DNA from: Anaerococcus provencensis
GTDB taxonomy: Bacteria; Bacillota; Clostridia; Tissierellales; Peptoniphilaceae
Direction of reading: 5' to 3'
Length of the DNA stretch: 57,376 nt
NCBI RefSeq assembly: GCF_000312365.2
Contig: NZ_HG003686.1
Coordinates: 161,555-218,930 of the forward strand
How positions within the stretch are numbered: position 1 is the stretch's first letter; each line of letters opens with the position of its first letter. The notes under the pieces are model-generated. The model did no database searches. It had not been told where the DNA came from and saw only the letters and a program-made list of their open reading frames with translations. Both the position numbers and the translations under genes were made by a program. This document shows, in pieces, positions 37,529 to 46,962 of this stretch.

Positions 37529-38898
37529 ATGTTTTCCTATACCGATACAGAAAAAAGGCTCAATGACCTTAAACATTTGCTAGATGAAAAAAAGTAAATG
37601 AACTATCAGACTTGCTTCGCAGGACCAACCCAATAGATATAGTTGAATTTATAGAAGAGTTACCAGCGGAAGAAGCCCTTATAGTATTTAGGCTTCTAAA
37701 AAAGGAAGACTCTAGAGAAGTATTTGCAGAGCTTGATAGCGAAGATAAGGAAAAACTACAAGCTGGACTAAATGATACAGAGTTTAAGGAACTTCTTGAC
37801 GACTTAAACTTTGACGATATGATTGATACCTTAGAAGAAATGCCTGCAGCAGTTGTAGACAATATCTTAAAGGCATCAGATGATCAAACAAGAGAACTTG
37901 TAAACGAGTACTTGCAATTCCCAGAAGATTCTGCTGCAAGTCTAATGACGACCGAGTTTGTAGAAGTAAGCCCGGAAACAACTGTTGGCGAAACTCTAGC
38001 ATATATAGAGGAAGTTGGAAAAGATAAGGTAACGGTCTATACTTGTTATGTAACAAGTCCCACAAAAGAACTTTTGGGATATGTATCACTTAGGATGATT
38101 GTAACAAGTGATTTGGACGTTAAAATAAAAGAATTGATGTATGAGGACGTTATTACTGTTCAAACCACAGAAGACCAGGAAGATGTAGCTCACAAATTCC
38201 AAAAGTATGGTTTTACTGCTTTGCCAGTAGTAGACTTAACCAATAAACTTGTCGGTATAATCACAGTTGATGATATCATGTGGATTATAGAACAAGAGGC
38301 AACAGAAGACTTCCAACTTTTGGCAGGTACTTCACCAGAAGAAGAAGATTATTCAAAGATGAGTCCTTGGGACTTGGCCAAAAACAGGATACCTTGGCTG
38401 ATGTTTTTGATGATATCGGGAGCTTTTACATCGACAATCCTAAAAAGATACGAGGATGTAATCCAAACTGTTATAGCTTTAAATATGTTTATACCAATGC
38501 TTACAGGTTCTGGTGGTAATGCCGGAAGCCAAGCATCAACCCTTGTCATCCGTGCCATGGCAACCCATGACATAGAGCCAAGTGATTGGGCAAAAGTTGT
38601 TCTAAAGGAAATATCGGTAGGTTTGATATGTGGAGCAATCTTAGCCTTGGCAGCATTCTTAAAGTGTTATTTCTTTGATAAGGTTGCTATAAATGTTGCC
38701 TTTGTAGTAGCTCTAACTATTCTTTCAATTGTAGTGATTGCAAAAGCAATCGGATCCTTGCTACCAATTATAGCAGAAAAATTTGGAGCAGATCCAGCAA
38801 TTATGGCAAGTCCACTTATAACAACAATCGTAGACTCACTGGGACTGATCGTTTATTTTAATATAGCTCAAATGATCTTACCAGGACTAGGTGTGTAG
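37529..38898 (+). CDS. mgtE: Magnesium transporter MgtE, copy 1, with an internal -1 frameshift
   Basis: The 5' part from ATG 37529 reads MFSYTDTEKRLNDLKHLLDEKK and stops at TAA 37595-37597. In the -1 frame the sequence continues VNELSDLLRRTNPIDIVEF, which aligns with the intact paralogue at 38911. The switch occurs on A AAA AAG at 37588-37594, a classic slippery heptamer. Read through, the product would be 456 residues (the paralogue is 454): N domain, CBS pair (about 140-260), then a five-helix MgtE channel domain (GSGGNAGSQASTLVIRAMA). MgtE is a Mg2+-gated channel. A one-base deletion or read error cannot be excluded, nor can a start at TTG 37612. Confidence 0.85.
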
Positions 38899-38910
38899 AA
38901 GGAGGATAGG

Positions 38911-40275
38911 ATGTATAAGTACAAATCAACAGAAGATAGAATAAGAGAACTATCCTATCTTCTAGAAAAGAAAAGATCTAATGAACTATCCGAACTTCTA
39001 AGAAGGACAAACCCAGTAGATATAGTAGAATTTTTGGAAGGCTTGACAGCCGAAGAGGCCTTGGTCGTATTTAGGCTTTTGAAAAAAGATGACGCAGTTG
39101 AAGTATTTGCTGAGCTTGATTCAGATCAAAAGGAAAATTTACAAAAAGCCCTAAATGAAAATGAATTTAAGGCCTTACTAAGAGAACTAAATTTCGATGA
39201 TATGATCGATACCTTAGAAGAAATGCCAGCTGCATTGGTTCAAAGAATACTAAGGTCTTCTGATGCAGAAACTAGAAAGCTAGTAAATGAATATCTCAAA
39301 TTTCCAGAGGATTCAGCTGGTAGCTTGATGACCACAGAATTTGTGGAAATCAAAGCCTATATGACAGTCAGAGAAGCCCTAGCTCATATCAAAAAAGTTG
39401 GCAATGATAGTGTAACAGTCTATACCTGCTATGTCACAAGCCCTACAAAACAACTCTTGGGCTACGTATCACTAAGGTTAATTGTAACAAGTCCACCAGA
39501 TACTATAATAGAAGACTTGATGTATGAGGATGTAATCACAGTTCAGACAACAGACGACCAAGAAGATGTAGCACGCAAATTCCAAAAATATGGATTTACA
39601 GCCCTACCGGTGGTAGATAATACATCTAGACTAGTTGGTATAATCACTGTAGATGATATCATGTGGATTATAGAACAAGAGGCAACAGAGGACTTCCAAC
39701 TTATGGCTGGTACCAGACCAGATGAGGAAGACTACTCAAAAAAAAGTCCTTGGGACCTTGCCAAAAATAGGATACCATGGCTAATGTTTTTGATGATATC
39801 TGCTACATTTACATCAACCATTCTAAGAGGTTATGAATATGTCCTACAAGCAGTAATAGCTCTAAATATGTTTATACCAATGCTTACAGACTCAGGGGGA
39901 AATGCTGGTAGCCAATCATCAACCCTAATTATTCGTGCTATGGCAACCCACGATATTGAGCCAAGTGATTGGGCTAAGGTAGTTCTTAAAGAGATCTTAG
40001 TAGGCCTAATATGTGGACTAGCCCTAGGCATAGTTGCATTTTTAAAATGCTTTTTCTTTGACAAGGTAGGCGTGCAAGTTTCTATAATAGTAGGCATTAC
40101 CATAGTTGGAATAGTTGTAATGGCCAAAACTGTAGGATCTCTACTTCCAATCATAGCAGAGAAATTTGGAGGAGACCCTGCAATAATGGCAAGCCCACTA
40201 ATATCAACTATAGTGGACTCCCTATCATTAATTGTTTATTTTTCAATAGCAAAAATGTTCATAGGCGGCCTATAA
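38911..40275 (+). CDS. mgtE: Magnesium transporter MgtE, copy 2
   Basis: A 454-residue intact MgtE. The cytosolic N domain (RRTNPVDIVEFLEGLTAEEA) leads to a CBS pair whose Mg2+ binding closes the channel, then a plug helix and the membrane domain with SGGNAGSQSSTLIIRAMATHDIE. It is a tandem duplicate of the preceding gene and similar along its length. AAGGAGG precedes ATG 38911, 12 bases after copy 1. Confidence 0.95.
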   Translation: MYKYKSTEDRIRELSYLLEKKRSNELSELLRRTNPVDIVEFLEGLTAEEALVVFRLLKKDDAVEVFAELDSDQKENLQKALNENEFKALLRELNFDDMIDTLEEMPAALVQRILRSSDAETRKLVNEYLKFPEDSAGSLMTTEFVEIKAYMTVREALAHIKKVGNDSVTVYTCYVTSPTKQLLGYVSLRLIVTSPPDTIIEDLMYEDVITVQTTDDQEDVARKFQKYGFTALPVVDNTSRLVGIITVDDIMWIIEQEATEDFQLMAGTRPDEEDYSKKSPWDLAKNRIPWLMFLMISATFTSTILRGYEYVLQAVIALNMFIPMLTDSGGNAGSQSSTLIIRAMATHDIEPSDWAKVVLKEILVGLICGLALGIVAFLKCFFFDKVGVQVSIIVGITIVGIVVMAKTVGSLLPIIAEKFGGDPAIMASPLISTIVDSLSLIVYFSIAKMFIGGL

Positions 40276-40292
40276 TAAGTATAAGTACGAGA

Positions 40293-40318
40293 AGAACCAC
40301 ATTTGCTGGTTCTTTTTT
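40293..40318 (+). terminator. Terminator after mgtE copy 2
   Basis: AGAACCA/TGGTTCT stem (40293-40299 with 40307-40313) and six Ts. Confidence 0.85.
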
Positions 40319-40341
40319 AATGTTTGTCTTGAGAACAATAT

Positions 40342-40370
40342 TTGCCATAGCAAAAGCTTTAAAATATAGT
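40342..40370 (+). promoter_or_regulatory. Promoter of the thioesterase-HD gene pair
   Basis: TTGCCA at 40342-40347 and TATAGT at 40365-40370 with a 17-base spacer. It places the transcript start near 40377, downstream of the ATG at 40320. Confidence 0.7.
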
Positions 40371-40391
40371 ATATGTAGAAAGAAGGAATTT

Positions 40392-41090
40392 ATGGCCTAT
40401 AGCGAAATATACAATATACCAGAAGTAATGTGCGATAAAGATGGGAATCTATCAATAAGAAATCTAGTTAGTTTGATGGGTGAAGTTCTAATTTGCCATT
40501 CACATATTCTAGAAAAAAACATAGATATGACTAGACTTAGGTGGATAGTATATTCTTGGGATATTGAATTAGAAGAAAAAATTAAAGCAAATGACCAGAT
40601 AGAAGTTACAAGCTTAGTATTGGGAATGAATAAGTTCTATGCTTATCGTAATGCCTACATCAAAAGAGATGGAAATATGATAGCAAAGGCCTATGGAGTC
40701 TTTATGCTAGTGGATATAGATAGGATGCGTCCTATAAAAATGAGCAAAGATCTAATATCAGCTTACAAAATTGACGATAAGATTTATGGTAAAAATGACT
40801 TATCATATAGGAATGACTTTACAAATTCAAAGGAAATTATGGTAAGATATACTGATATAGATAGCAATCTTCACGTCAACAATGCAGTATATTTTGATTA
40901 TATATGTGACCTATGCAAGCTAGATACAAAAGATTTGGCATTTTTTAATATAGTCTATAAAAATGAAATCCGAAACAAGGAATCTATTTTGGGAGAATTT
41001 GTTGAAAGTGATGGAGTTATAGATTTTAGATTAAGGTCTGTAGAAGATAATACAATTTACACATACGGAAAGATTAGAAAAAATGTATAA
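40392..41090 (+). CDS. Acyl-ACP thioesterase (FatA-like, hotdog fold)
   Basis: A 232-residue double-hotdog thioesterase that would release fatty acids from acyl-carrier protein. RLRWIVYSWDIELEEKIKANDQIEVTS, shown in parts, matches the FatA-like N-terminal hotdog. VRYTDIDSNLHVNNAVYFDY, with Asn/His catalytic-region residues, starts the second. I chose ATG 40392 because AGAAGGA lies upstream and the promoter at 40342-40370 excludes the earlier ATG 40320. The end overlaps the HD gene by 8 bases. Confidence 0.85.
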   Translation: MAYSEIYNIPEVMCDKDGNLSIRNLVSLMGEVLICHSHILEKNIDMTRLRWIVYSWDIELEEKIKANDQIEVTSLVLGMNKFYAYRNAYIKRDGNMIAKAYGVFMLVDIDRMRPIKMSKDLISAYKIDDKIYGKNDLSYRNDFTNSKEIMVRYTDIDSNLHVNNAVYFDYICDLCKLDTKDLAFFNIVYKNEIRNKESILGEFVESDGVIDFRLRSVEDNTIYTYGKIRKNV

Positions 41091-41715
41091 AGAAGGATAT
41101 GGAAATATAGCAAATAGAGACAAAATAATATCATATCTTGAAGAAGGATATAATAATAATCCTGGCAACTGGGTTTTGCACTCTTGGATTATCGGCCAAA
41201 CTGCCAAAAATATGGCAAAAGACTTAGGACTGGATCCAGACATTGCCTTTGCTTGCGGAGCATTGCACGATTTTGGAAAATCAGAAGCCTTAGACAATGC
41301 AGCACATTTCATAAGAGGATATAAGATTTTAAGGGGTGATTCCTATTTTTTCCCGGCAAGAATTGCCCTAAGCCACAGTTTTCAAATAAAAAATGTCGAT
41401 GCTTATGTGGGGGATTGGAATGTAAGTGACCAAGAAAAAGATTTTGTAAGAGATTTTCTAGCCTATAATCATTACAATGATTATGATTTATTGATTCAAC
41501 TTCTAGATGGACTAATAAAGACAGAATACCTTGGCATAGAAAAAAGGGCCCAGGGAGTTTTGGAAAAGCATGGATCTAACCCATATTTTGAAGATAGGAA
41601 AAAAAGACTTTATGAGCTTGAGGAATATTTTCAAAAAAAATTAACAAAACCAATAGAAAAATATATGCCTAGGGAAAGATGGTACAAATTTCCTTACAAT
41701 CTTTATAGAAAATAG
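41083..41715 (+). CDS. HD-domain protein (predicted metal-dependent phosphohydrolase)
   Basis: A 210-residue HD-superfamily protein. The ligand pattern is HSWIIGQTAKN, then CGALHDFGKSE (the HD pair), ALSHSFQIKN and a later Asp. It looks closest to short stand-alone HD hydrolases acting on nucleotides or phosphoesters. The substrate is unknown. Its start lies inside the thioesterase gene, implying coupled translation. Confidence 0.8.
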   Translation: MYKEGYGNIANRDKIISYLEEGYNNNPGNWVLHSWIIGQTAKNMAKDLGLDPDIAFACGALHDFGKSEALDNAAHFIRGYKILRGDSYFFPARIALSHSFQIKNVDAYVGDWNVSDQEKDFVRDFLAYNHYNDYDLLIQLLDGLIKTEYLGIEKRAQGVLEKHGSNPYFEDRKKRLYELEEYFQKKLTKPIEKYMPRERWYKFPYNLYRK

Positions 41716-41778
41716 GAAATACCATTGCAAAAGTCTTATATTAACGTATATTATAAATGAATTTATTTTACCATATTG

Positions 41779-41804
41779 GGGAGGGTTTTACCTCCTCTTT
41801 TTTT
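41779..41804 (+). terminator. Terminator after HD gene
   Basis: GGGAGG/CCTCCT stem (41779-41796) followed by an eight-base T run. Confidence 0.8.
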
Positions 41805-42052
41805 GTGCAAATTTAGGCTGGATTTTTAAGAAACTAGCTAAGAAAGTAAATTTGATTTAGTTATATAATTAGATAAAGTATTAAAGAAATATGGAAGAAA
41901 TTGCAATCTATTAGCAATGATATAGCAATACCAACAACACTATGGATAATAATTCACCAACGTTAATAAAAAGCCATTAAAGCTATTGACAAAAGGAATT
42001 TTAAGTAATAGAATAACAGCAATATATAGAATATATATTAGGAGGACACAAA
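41805..42052 (+). other. Leader region of the OppA-type gene
   Basis: No gene. AT-rich, with a consensus promoter TTGACA 41986-41991 / TAGAAT 42009-42014 (17-base spacer) and AGGAGGA at about 42041-42047 before the ATG. I see no riboswitch. Confidence 0.65.
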
Positions 42053-44287
42053 ATGAAAATGAAAAGAATATTCTCCTCACTAATGGCTTTAGGTTTGGCA
42101 ACTAGCCTTGCAGCTTGTGGTGGTGGAGATAATACTGAAAAACAAGAAGATGTAAAAAAAGAAGAAAGTCAAAGTAGCGAAGAGACTACTAATGAAGAAA
42201 CTGATAATTCTGAATCTACTGATGAATCTACAGATACAGATGAAAACAGTGATGATGAGAATACAGACAAAGAAGCTATGTCTGATGACGACAAAAAAGA
42301 AATAGCTGATTTCGACAATGTGACAGCTGATGATACCCTAGTTATTGGTACAAGTCCAATGAATGGTGACTTCTTTGAAGGTTGGGCTAACAACACCTAT
42401 GATGTAATAGTTAGACAACTTATAGGTACCCAAGGAACCAATGCTTATAATACAGCTGTAGTTGATGATGCTGGTCAATGGCAAGATAATATGACAGTTC
42501 TTGCTGAAAAACCAAAAGAAGAGGAAAATGATGATGGGTCAAAGACTATTACATATAAGCTAAATGAAGACTTAAAATGGTCTGACGGCGAGCCTGTAAC
42601 GGCAGATGACTACCTATTCTATTCCCTACTATTTTCCGATGCAAATTATAGTAAGGTGTCTGGGGCTTCAACAGTTGGTAAAGATGCACTAAAGGGCTAT
42701 GAAGCCTTCCATGATCCAAAAAGTGATGTGGATGAGTTTGAAGGTTTGGAAAAGATTGATGATTATACATTTTCTGTAACAATCGATTCATCATTCTTGC
42801 CATACTACGAAGAATCATACCTTTCCCAACAATCGCCATTCCCAATGCATGCAGTTACTGACAACTTGTCTATAAGCGACAATGGTAAGAAACTTGTTGC
42901 AAAAGAAGGCTATGAAGTAACAGAAGAAGATAAAAAAGCCTACCAAGAGTCTATAAAAACTCAAATTGATAATCTAAATAAACAATTTGAAGAAGATAAT
43001 GAAGGGGCAGAAGTCGACGAAGAAACACAAAAAGCTCACGATGACGCTATAGCAGACCTAGAAAATAGATTAGAGGGAGACGTAGACCCTACTGAACAAT
43101 TGAAAGAACAAGCTATGCTTAAGATTGCTAATGAATACAGATTGGCACCATCAGTAGTATGTGGACCATATGTATTTGATAGCTATTCAAACAACATGGT
43201 TAAACTTTCCCTAAACCCTAACTACAAGGGTAACTTCAAGGGTGAAAAAGCCACTATACCAAATGTTATAGTACAAATTGTAAATGCTAATATAGCTGTA
43301 GATCTTCTTGAAAATGGAGATATAGATATTTGGCAAGATGAAACTGAAGGCGGCAAGATTGACCAAATCAGAGCAGCTGCTGATGCAGGTAAAATCAAAT
43401 ACAATTCATATGACAGAAACGGTTATGGTAACGTAACATTCCTAACAGATCGTGGATCTACAAAATATAAAGAAGTAAGACAAGCCATAGCCCACCTAAT
43501 GGATAGAAATACTTTCGTACAACAATTTGCAGGTGGATATGGAGTTGTAACCAATGGTCTTTATGGTGCAAGCCAATGGATGTATAAGGAAAAAGGACCA
43601 GACTTAGAAAGCAATCCAGAGCTTACAAACTATCAATTAAACCTAGATGAAGCGAATGCCTTGCTAGATAAGACCCCATATACATTTGAAGAAGATGGTA
43701 AAACTCCTTGGGATATAGCAAAGGCTGAAGAAGCATTTAAAAATGATCCTGATGGCTATGATTACTACAGATATGATGAAAATGGTAATAGACTAGTTGT
43801 AAACCAATTTGGTTCTGATGAATCTCCAATTACAACATTAATCTCTAACCAAGTTCCAAACAACGCTAAGCAAGTAGGTATGGAATACAACGTAACAGCA
43901 GGAAACTTTGCAACCTTGCTAGACTACTACTATTCTCCAAAAGAAAATGCTGAATACACAGCATTCAACATGGGCCAATCTTTCGAACCACCATTTGACC
44001 CATACTACCAATACAACTCAAAAGGTTTTGACAACCATACAAAGACAAATGATCCAAAGGCTGATGAAGTAACAGAAGCTTTGAGAAAGACAGATCCAAA
44101 AGATAAAGAAGGATATTTGGATAAATGGGTTGACTTCCAATTATGGTACAATGATTACTTGCCAGAAATCCCACTATATTCTAACCAATACCACACAGGA
44201 TATACAAACAGGGTAGAAGGCTTCGATCTAAATACACCAGAATGGCCAGCTCAATATCAAATCAACGCAATGACCCTCAAAAAATAG
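42053..44287 (+). CDS. Oligopeptide ABC transporter substrate-binding lipoprotein
   Basis: A 744-residue SBP_bac_5 protein. The signal peptide ends in the lipobox LAACGG, so Cys near residue 22 is lipidated and the protein sits on the outer face of the membrane. A very acidic Glu/Asp/Ser/Thr linker of about 65 residues follows. The binding domain starts TLVIGTSPMNGDF and includes NEDLKWSDGEPVTADDYLFY and AIAHLMDRNTFV. An extra charged helical insertion lies near residues 280-345, making it longer than usual (~550-600). No permease or ATPase gene is adjacent. Confidence 0.9.
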   Translation: MKMKRIFSSLMALGLATSLAACGGGDNTEKQEDVKKEESQSSEETTNEETDNSESTDESTDTDENSDDENTDKEAMSDDDKKEIADFDNVTADDTLVIGTSPMNGDFFEGWANNTYDVIVRQLIGTQGTNAYNTAVVDDAGQWQDNMTVLAEKPKEEENDDGSKTITYKLNEDLKWSDGEPVTADDYLFYSLLFSDANYSKVSGASTVGKDALKGYEAFHDPKSDVDEFEGLEKIDDYTFSVTIDSSFLPYYEESYLSQQSPFPMHAVTDNLSISDNGKKLVAKEGYEVTEEDKKAYQESIKTQIDNLNKQFEEDNEGAEVDEETQKAHDDAIADLENRLEGDVDPTEQLKEQAMLKIANEYRLAPSVVCGPYVFDSYSNNMVKLSLNPNYKGNFKGEKATIPNVIVQIVNANIAVDLLENGDIDIWQDETEGGKIDQIRAAADAGKIKYNSYDRNGYGNVTFLTDRGSTKYKEVRQAIAHLMDRNTFVQQFAGGYGVVTNGLYGASQWMYKEKGPDLESNPELTNYQLNLDEANALLDKTPYTFEEDGKTPWDIAKAEEAFKNDPDGYDYYRYDENGNRLVVNQFGSDESPITTLISNQVPNNAKQVGMEYNVTAGNFATLLDYYYSPKENAEYTAFNMGQSFEPPFDPYYQYNSKGFDNHTKTNDPKADEVTEALRKTDPKDKEGYLDKWVDFQLWYNDYLPEIPLYSNQYHTGYTNRVEGFDLNTPEWPAQYQINAMTLKK

Positions 44288-44300
44288 TATAGTATTTGCA

Positions 44301-44326
44301 AACGCTCATTAATATGGGCGTTTTTG
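44301..44326 (+). terminator. Terminator after OppA-type gene
   Basis: Stem AACGCTCAT/ATGGGCGTT (one G-T pair) then TTTTTG. Confidence 0.75.
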
Positions 44327-44393
44327 CTTGCAAAATTCGATGATACAAAAGAAAAAATATTGATAATAATGTAAAATAATTTATTAAATAAAT

Positions 44394-44422
44394 TTGACAT
44401 AGTTTTTTTATGGTGGTATTAT
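44394..44422 (+). promoter_or_regulatory. Promoter of the M20-MetNIQ T-box transcript
   Basis: TTGACA at 44394-44399 and TATTAT at 44417-44422 with a 17-base spacer. Confidence 0.75.
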
Positions 44423-44454
44423 AATCCCATCAAATAGATTTTACAAAACCAAAT

Positions 44455-44707
44455 GATAAGAAGAGTAGTCTAGATGGATATTCTACAGAGAGCCCAGTAT
44501 TGGTGAGATGGGTGGATACAAGTTTAGATGAAGATGGCCTTGGATTGGGGTGAGTCGATAGTTAGATTCACACGGGACTTCCCGTTATAGAAGTAGAGTA
44601 TGTTTGTACTTGATGAGAGTATGTATGCGTGAGTATACATAAATTAAGGTGGTAACGCGATTAATGTCGTCCTTAGATTCTATTATTAGAATTTAGGGAC
44701 GATTTTT
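44455..44707 (+). promoter_or_regulatory. T-box riboswitch upstream of M20 hydrolase and MetNIQ genes
   Basis: The T-box sequence AAGGTGGTAACGCG is at 44646-44659. A long terminator stem follows (TCGTCCTTAGATTC with its complement, about 44667-44702) and then T6. Stem I features AGAGAGCCCAGTATTGGTGAG near 44487. An ATG in GAAGATGGCC (near 44532) is a candidate Met specifier and would suit a methionine importer, but the register was not confirmed by folding. Confidence 0.9.
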
Positions 44708-44732
44708 TTATGCGAATTAGAAAGGTGAAAAA

Positions 44733-45941
44733 ATGACCAGCAATGAAGTGATAAAGAAAAAAATAGACCAGTATTTTACTGATACCATATCCTGGAAAAC
44801 TTACCTGCACGAAAACCCAGAAGTAAGTGATAAGGAATACCAAACAGCAAAATACCTTAAAGCTGAGTGTGAGAAGCTTGGACTTATAGTAGAAGATGCT
44901 GCAAATACAACTGGCTTTACGGCCTTACTTGATACTGGAAAGCCTGGCAAAACAATTGGGATAAGAACAGATATTGATGCACTCCCAATAGGAGAAAGTC
45001 AATACAATCTCAAAAACAAAAAGACAGTTGTATCAAAAATTGATGGAGTAAGTCATGCTTGTGGGCACGACTCACACATGGCAACACTTCTTACAACAGC
45101 AAAAATCCTTCTTGATTTAAAAGATGAACTTAAAGGAAAAATTTATTTTATCTTTGAAGAAGGCGAAGAGACAGGCGGTGGAATTGAAGCAATGGTAGAC
45201 CACCTTAGAGACAAAAATCTAGATGCTTGCTATGGCAACCACCAATCACCCTTTATGGAAATTGGAAAGATTTCTGTAATCAAGGGCCCATCTCATGCAG
45301 GATGTGCTGGTGTGGAATTTAATGTTATAGGCAAGGGTGGCCATGGTTCTCGTCCTGATAAGTGTATAAACCCTCTTACAGCAACAGCAAACATTGTTAC
45401 AGCCCTTACAACAGCTTGGGTCAACCAGCTTGACATAAGTAAAACTGTAACATTTGGCCTAGGAGCTATAAACGGTGGTTCAGCATCAAATGTAATACCT
45501 GATAGCTGCAATGTAAAAGGAACCTTGAGATTTTTTGATGATAAGGCTGGAGAAGATGCCCTAGAAGTATTGAAAGAAGTAACAAGGCAAACTGCCAAGG
45601 CTCACAAGTGCCATATAGAATTTACAGACTACACAAGGATAGTAGCCTACCCAACAATAAACGACCCAGACCTATCAGAAGATGTTAGAAAGTCACTAAG
45701 TGATATTTATCCAAATGCTTTCGAAGAAGCAGCAACTAGTTATGGTTCAGAATCATTTTTTGGATATTCTAGACTTTGCCCTTCAGTTTATACTAGATTT
45801 GGTGTTGGAAATAAAGAAAAAGGAATCAGTGCAGGTGCTCACACGCCAGAATTTGACTTAGACCCAGAAGGTATCAAATATGCAGTAGGTCTACAAGTAA
45901 AATTTGCCAGTGATTTCTTAAATGGAGTTTTTGATGATTGA
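44733..45941 (+). CDS. M20 family metallo-amidohydrolase
   Basis: A 402-residue M20D-type amidohydrolase. Metal ligands are in SHACGHDSHMA and FEEGEETGGG, with a C-terminal HTPEFDLD. A dimerisation domain (GGHGSRPDKCINP to KGTLRFFDD) is inserted. Relatives release amino acids from N-acyl or peptide conjugates. As the first gene under the T-box and overlapping metN, it probably hydrolyses an imported amino acid derivative. The substrate is inferred from context only. Confidence 0.9.
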   Translation: MTSNEVIKKKIDQYFTDTISWKTYLHENPEVSDKEYQTAKYLKAECEKLGLIVEDAANTTGFTALLDTGKPGKTIGIRTDIDALPIGESQYNLKNKKTVVSKIDGVSHACGHDSHMATLLTTAKILLDLKDELKGKIYFIFEEGEETGGGIEAMVDHLRDKNLDACYGNHQSPFMEIGKISVIKGPSHAGCAGVEFNVIGKGGHGSRPDKCINPLTATANIVTALTTAWVNQLDISKTVTFGLGAINGGSASNVIPDSCNVKGTLRFFDDKAGEDALEVLKEVTRQTAKAHKCHIEFTDYTRIVAYPTINDPDLSEDVRKSLSDIYPNAFEEAATSYGSESFFGYSRLCPSVYTRFGVGNKEKGISAGAHTPEFDLDPEGIKYAVGLQVKFASDFLNGVFDD

Positions 45942-46962
45942 TTTAAAAAATATAACAGTTGACTTTGACGGCTTTAAGGCTGTCGATAATGTAAACCTTA
46001 GGGTGGAAAAAAATGATATATATGGAATTGTAGGATTTTCTGGAGCTGGTAAATCGACCTTGGTAAGGACCATAAATCTTCTCCAAAGACCTACAAGTGG
46101 CCAGGTTTTGATAAATGGCGAAAATCTTTTGGACCTTTCCAACAAGGATTTGAGAGCAAAAAGAAAAAACATCGGAATGATTTTCCAACATTTCAATTTG
46201 CTCAATAACATCACTATTTTGGATAATGTAATATTTCCTATAAGGAAATTAAAGATACCAAAAGAAGAGAAAGAAGCAAAGGCAAGAAAGCTACTAGAAT
46301 TAGTAGGTATAGCAGATAAGGCTGACAATTACCCTAGGGAACTTTCTGGTGGCCAGCAACAAAGATGTGCTATAGCTAGAGCCCTTGCATCAGATCCAGA
46401 GATACTTCTTTGCGATGAGGCTACAAGTGCCCTAGACCCAAAGACAACCAAACAAATATTAAAACTACTAAAAGACCTTAATGAATCCTTGGGACTTACC
46501 ATTGTAATTATTACCCACCAGATGGAAGTGGTAAAAGACCTTTGCAACAAGTGTGCAGTTATGCAAGATGGCAAAATCGTAGAGTCCGGTTCAACTCTTT
46601 CCATATTTGCCAATCCAAGAGATACTCTAACCAAAGAATTCGTTGAAACTTCAACTAATATTACAGATACCATAGAGGAAGTTAAACAAAATATAGGAAT
46701 CCTTAAGGAAAATGAACTCTTGGTTAAGCTAAACTATGTTGGAGAATCTACAACAGAACCACTTATAAATGATATTTACCAAAAGTTTGGTATAAAGACA
46801 AATATACTTGCAGGAAATATTGAGTTTATCACAGGAGTTCCTGTTGGTAATCTAATAGTTAGTATTTCTGGGGATCCGGATTCCCTAAGCAAGCTTGGAA
46901 ATTACCTAGAAGAAAGAGAAGTTAGTGCAGAAGTATTGGGAGGTAAAGATGGGATTTTTTGA
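45934..46962 (+). CDS. metN: Methionine ABC transporter ATP-binding protein
   Basis: A 342-residue ABC ATPase. Walker A GFSGAGKST, Q-loop FQHFNLL, signature LSGGQQQR and Walker B EILLCDEATSALDP are in order, then a C-terminal NIL domain (about 265-342), which in MetN binds methionine and inhibits transport. ATG 45934 has GGAG at 45924-45927 and overlaps the M20 stop by 8 bases. Confidence 0.94.
   Translation: MIDLKNITVDFDGFKAVDNVNLRVEKNDIYGIVGFSGAGKSTLVRTINLLQRPTSGQVLINGENLLDLSNKDLRAKRKNIGMIFQHFNLLNNITILDNVIFPIRKLKIPKEEKEAKARKLLELVGIADKADNYPRELSGGQQQRCAIARALASDPEILLCDEATSALDPKTTKQILKLLKDLNESLGLTIVIITHQMEVVKDLCNKCAVMQDGKIVESGSTLSIFANPRDTLTKEFVETSTNITDTIEEVKQNIGILKENELLVKLNYVGESTTEPLINDIYQKFGIKTNILAGNIEFITGVPVGNLIVSISGDPDSLSKLGNYLEEREVSAEVLGGKDGIF

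Noticed and set aside
37612..37700. TTG 37612 as the natural start of the first mgtE
   Set aside because: It has no ribosome binding site, and the homologous N-terminus is encoded upstream in another frame.
40320..40391. ATG 40320 as the thioesterase start
   Set aside because: It lies upstream of a consensus promoter (40342-40370) and inside the terminator tail. The extra 24 residues are not thioesterase-like.
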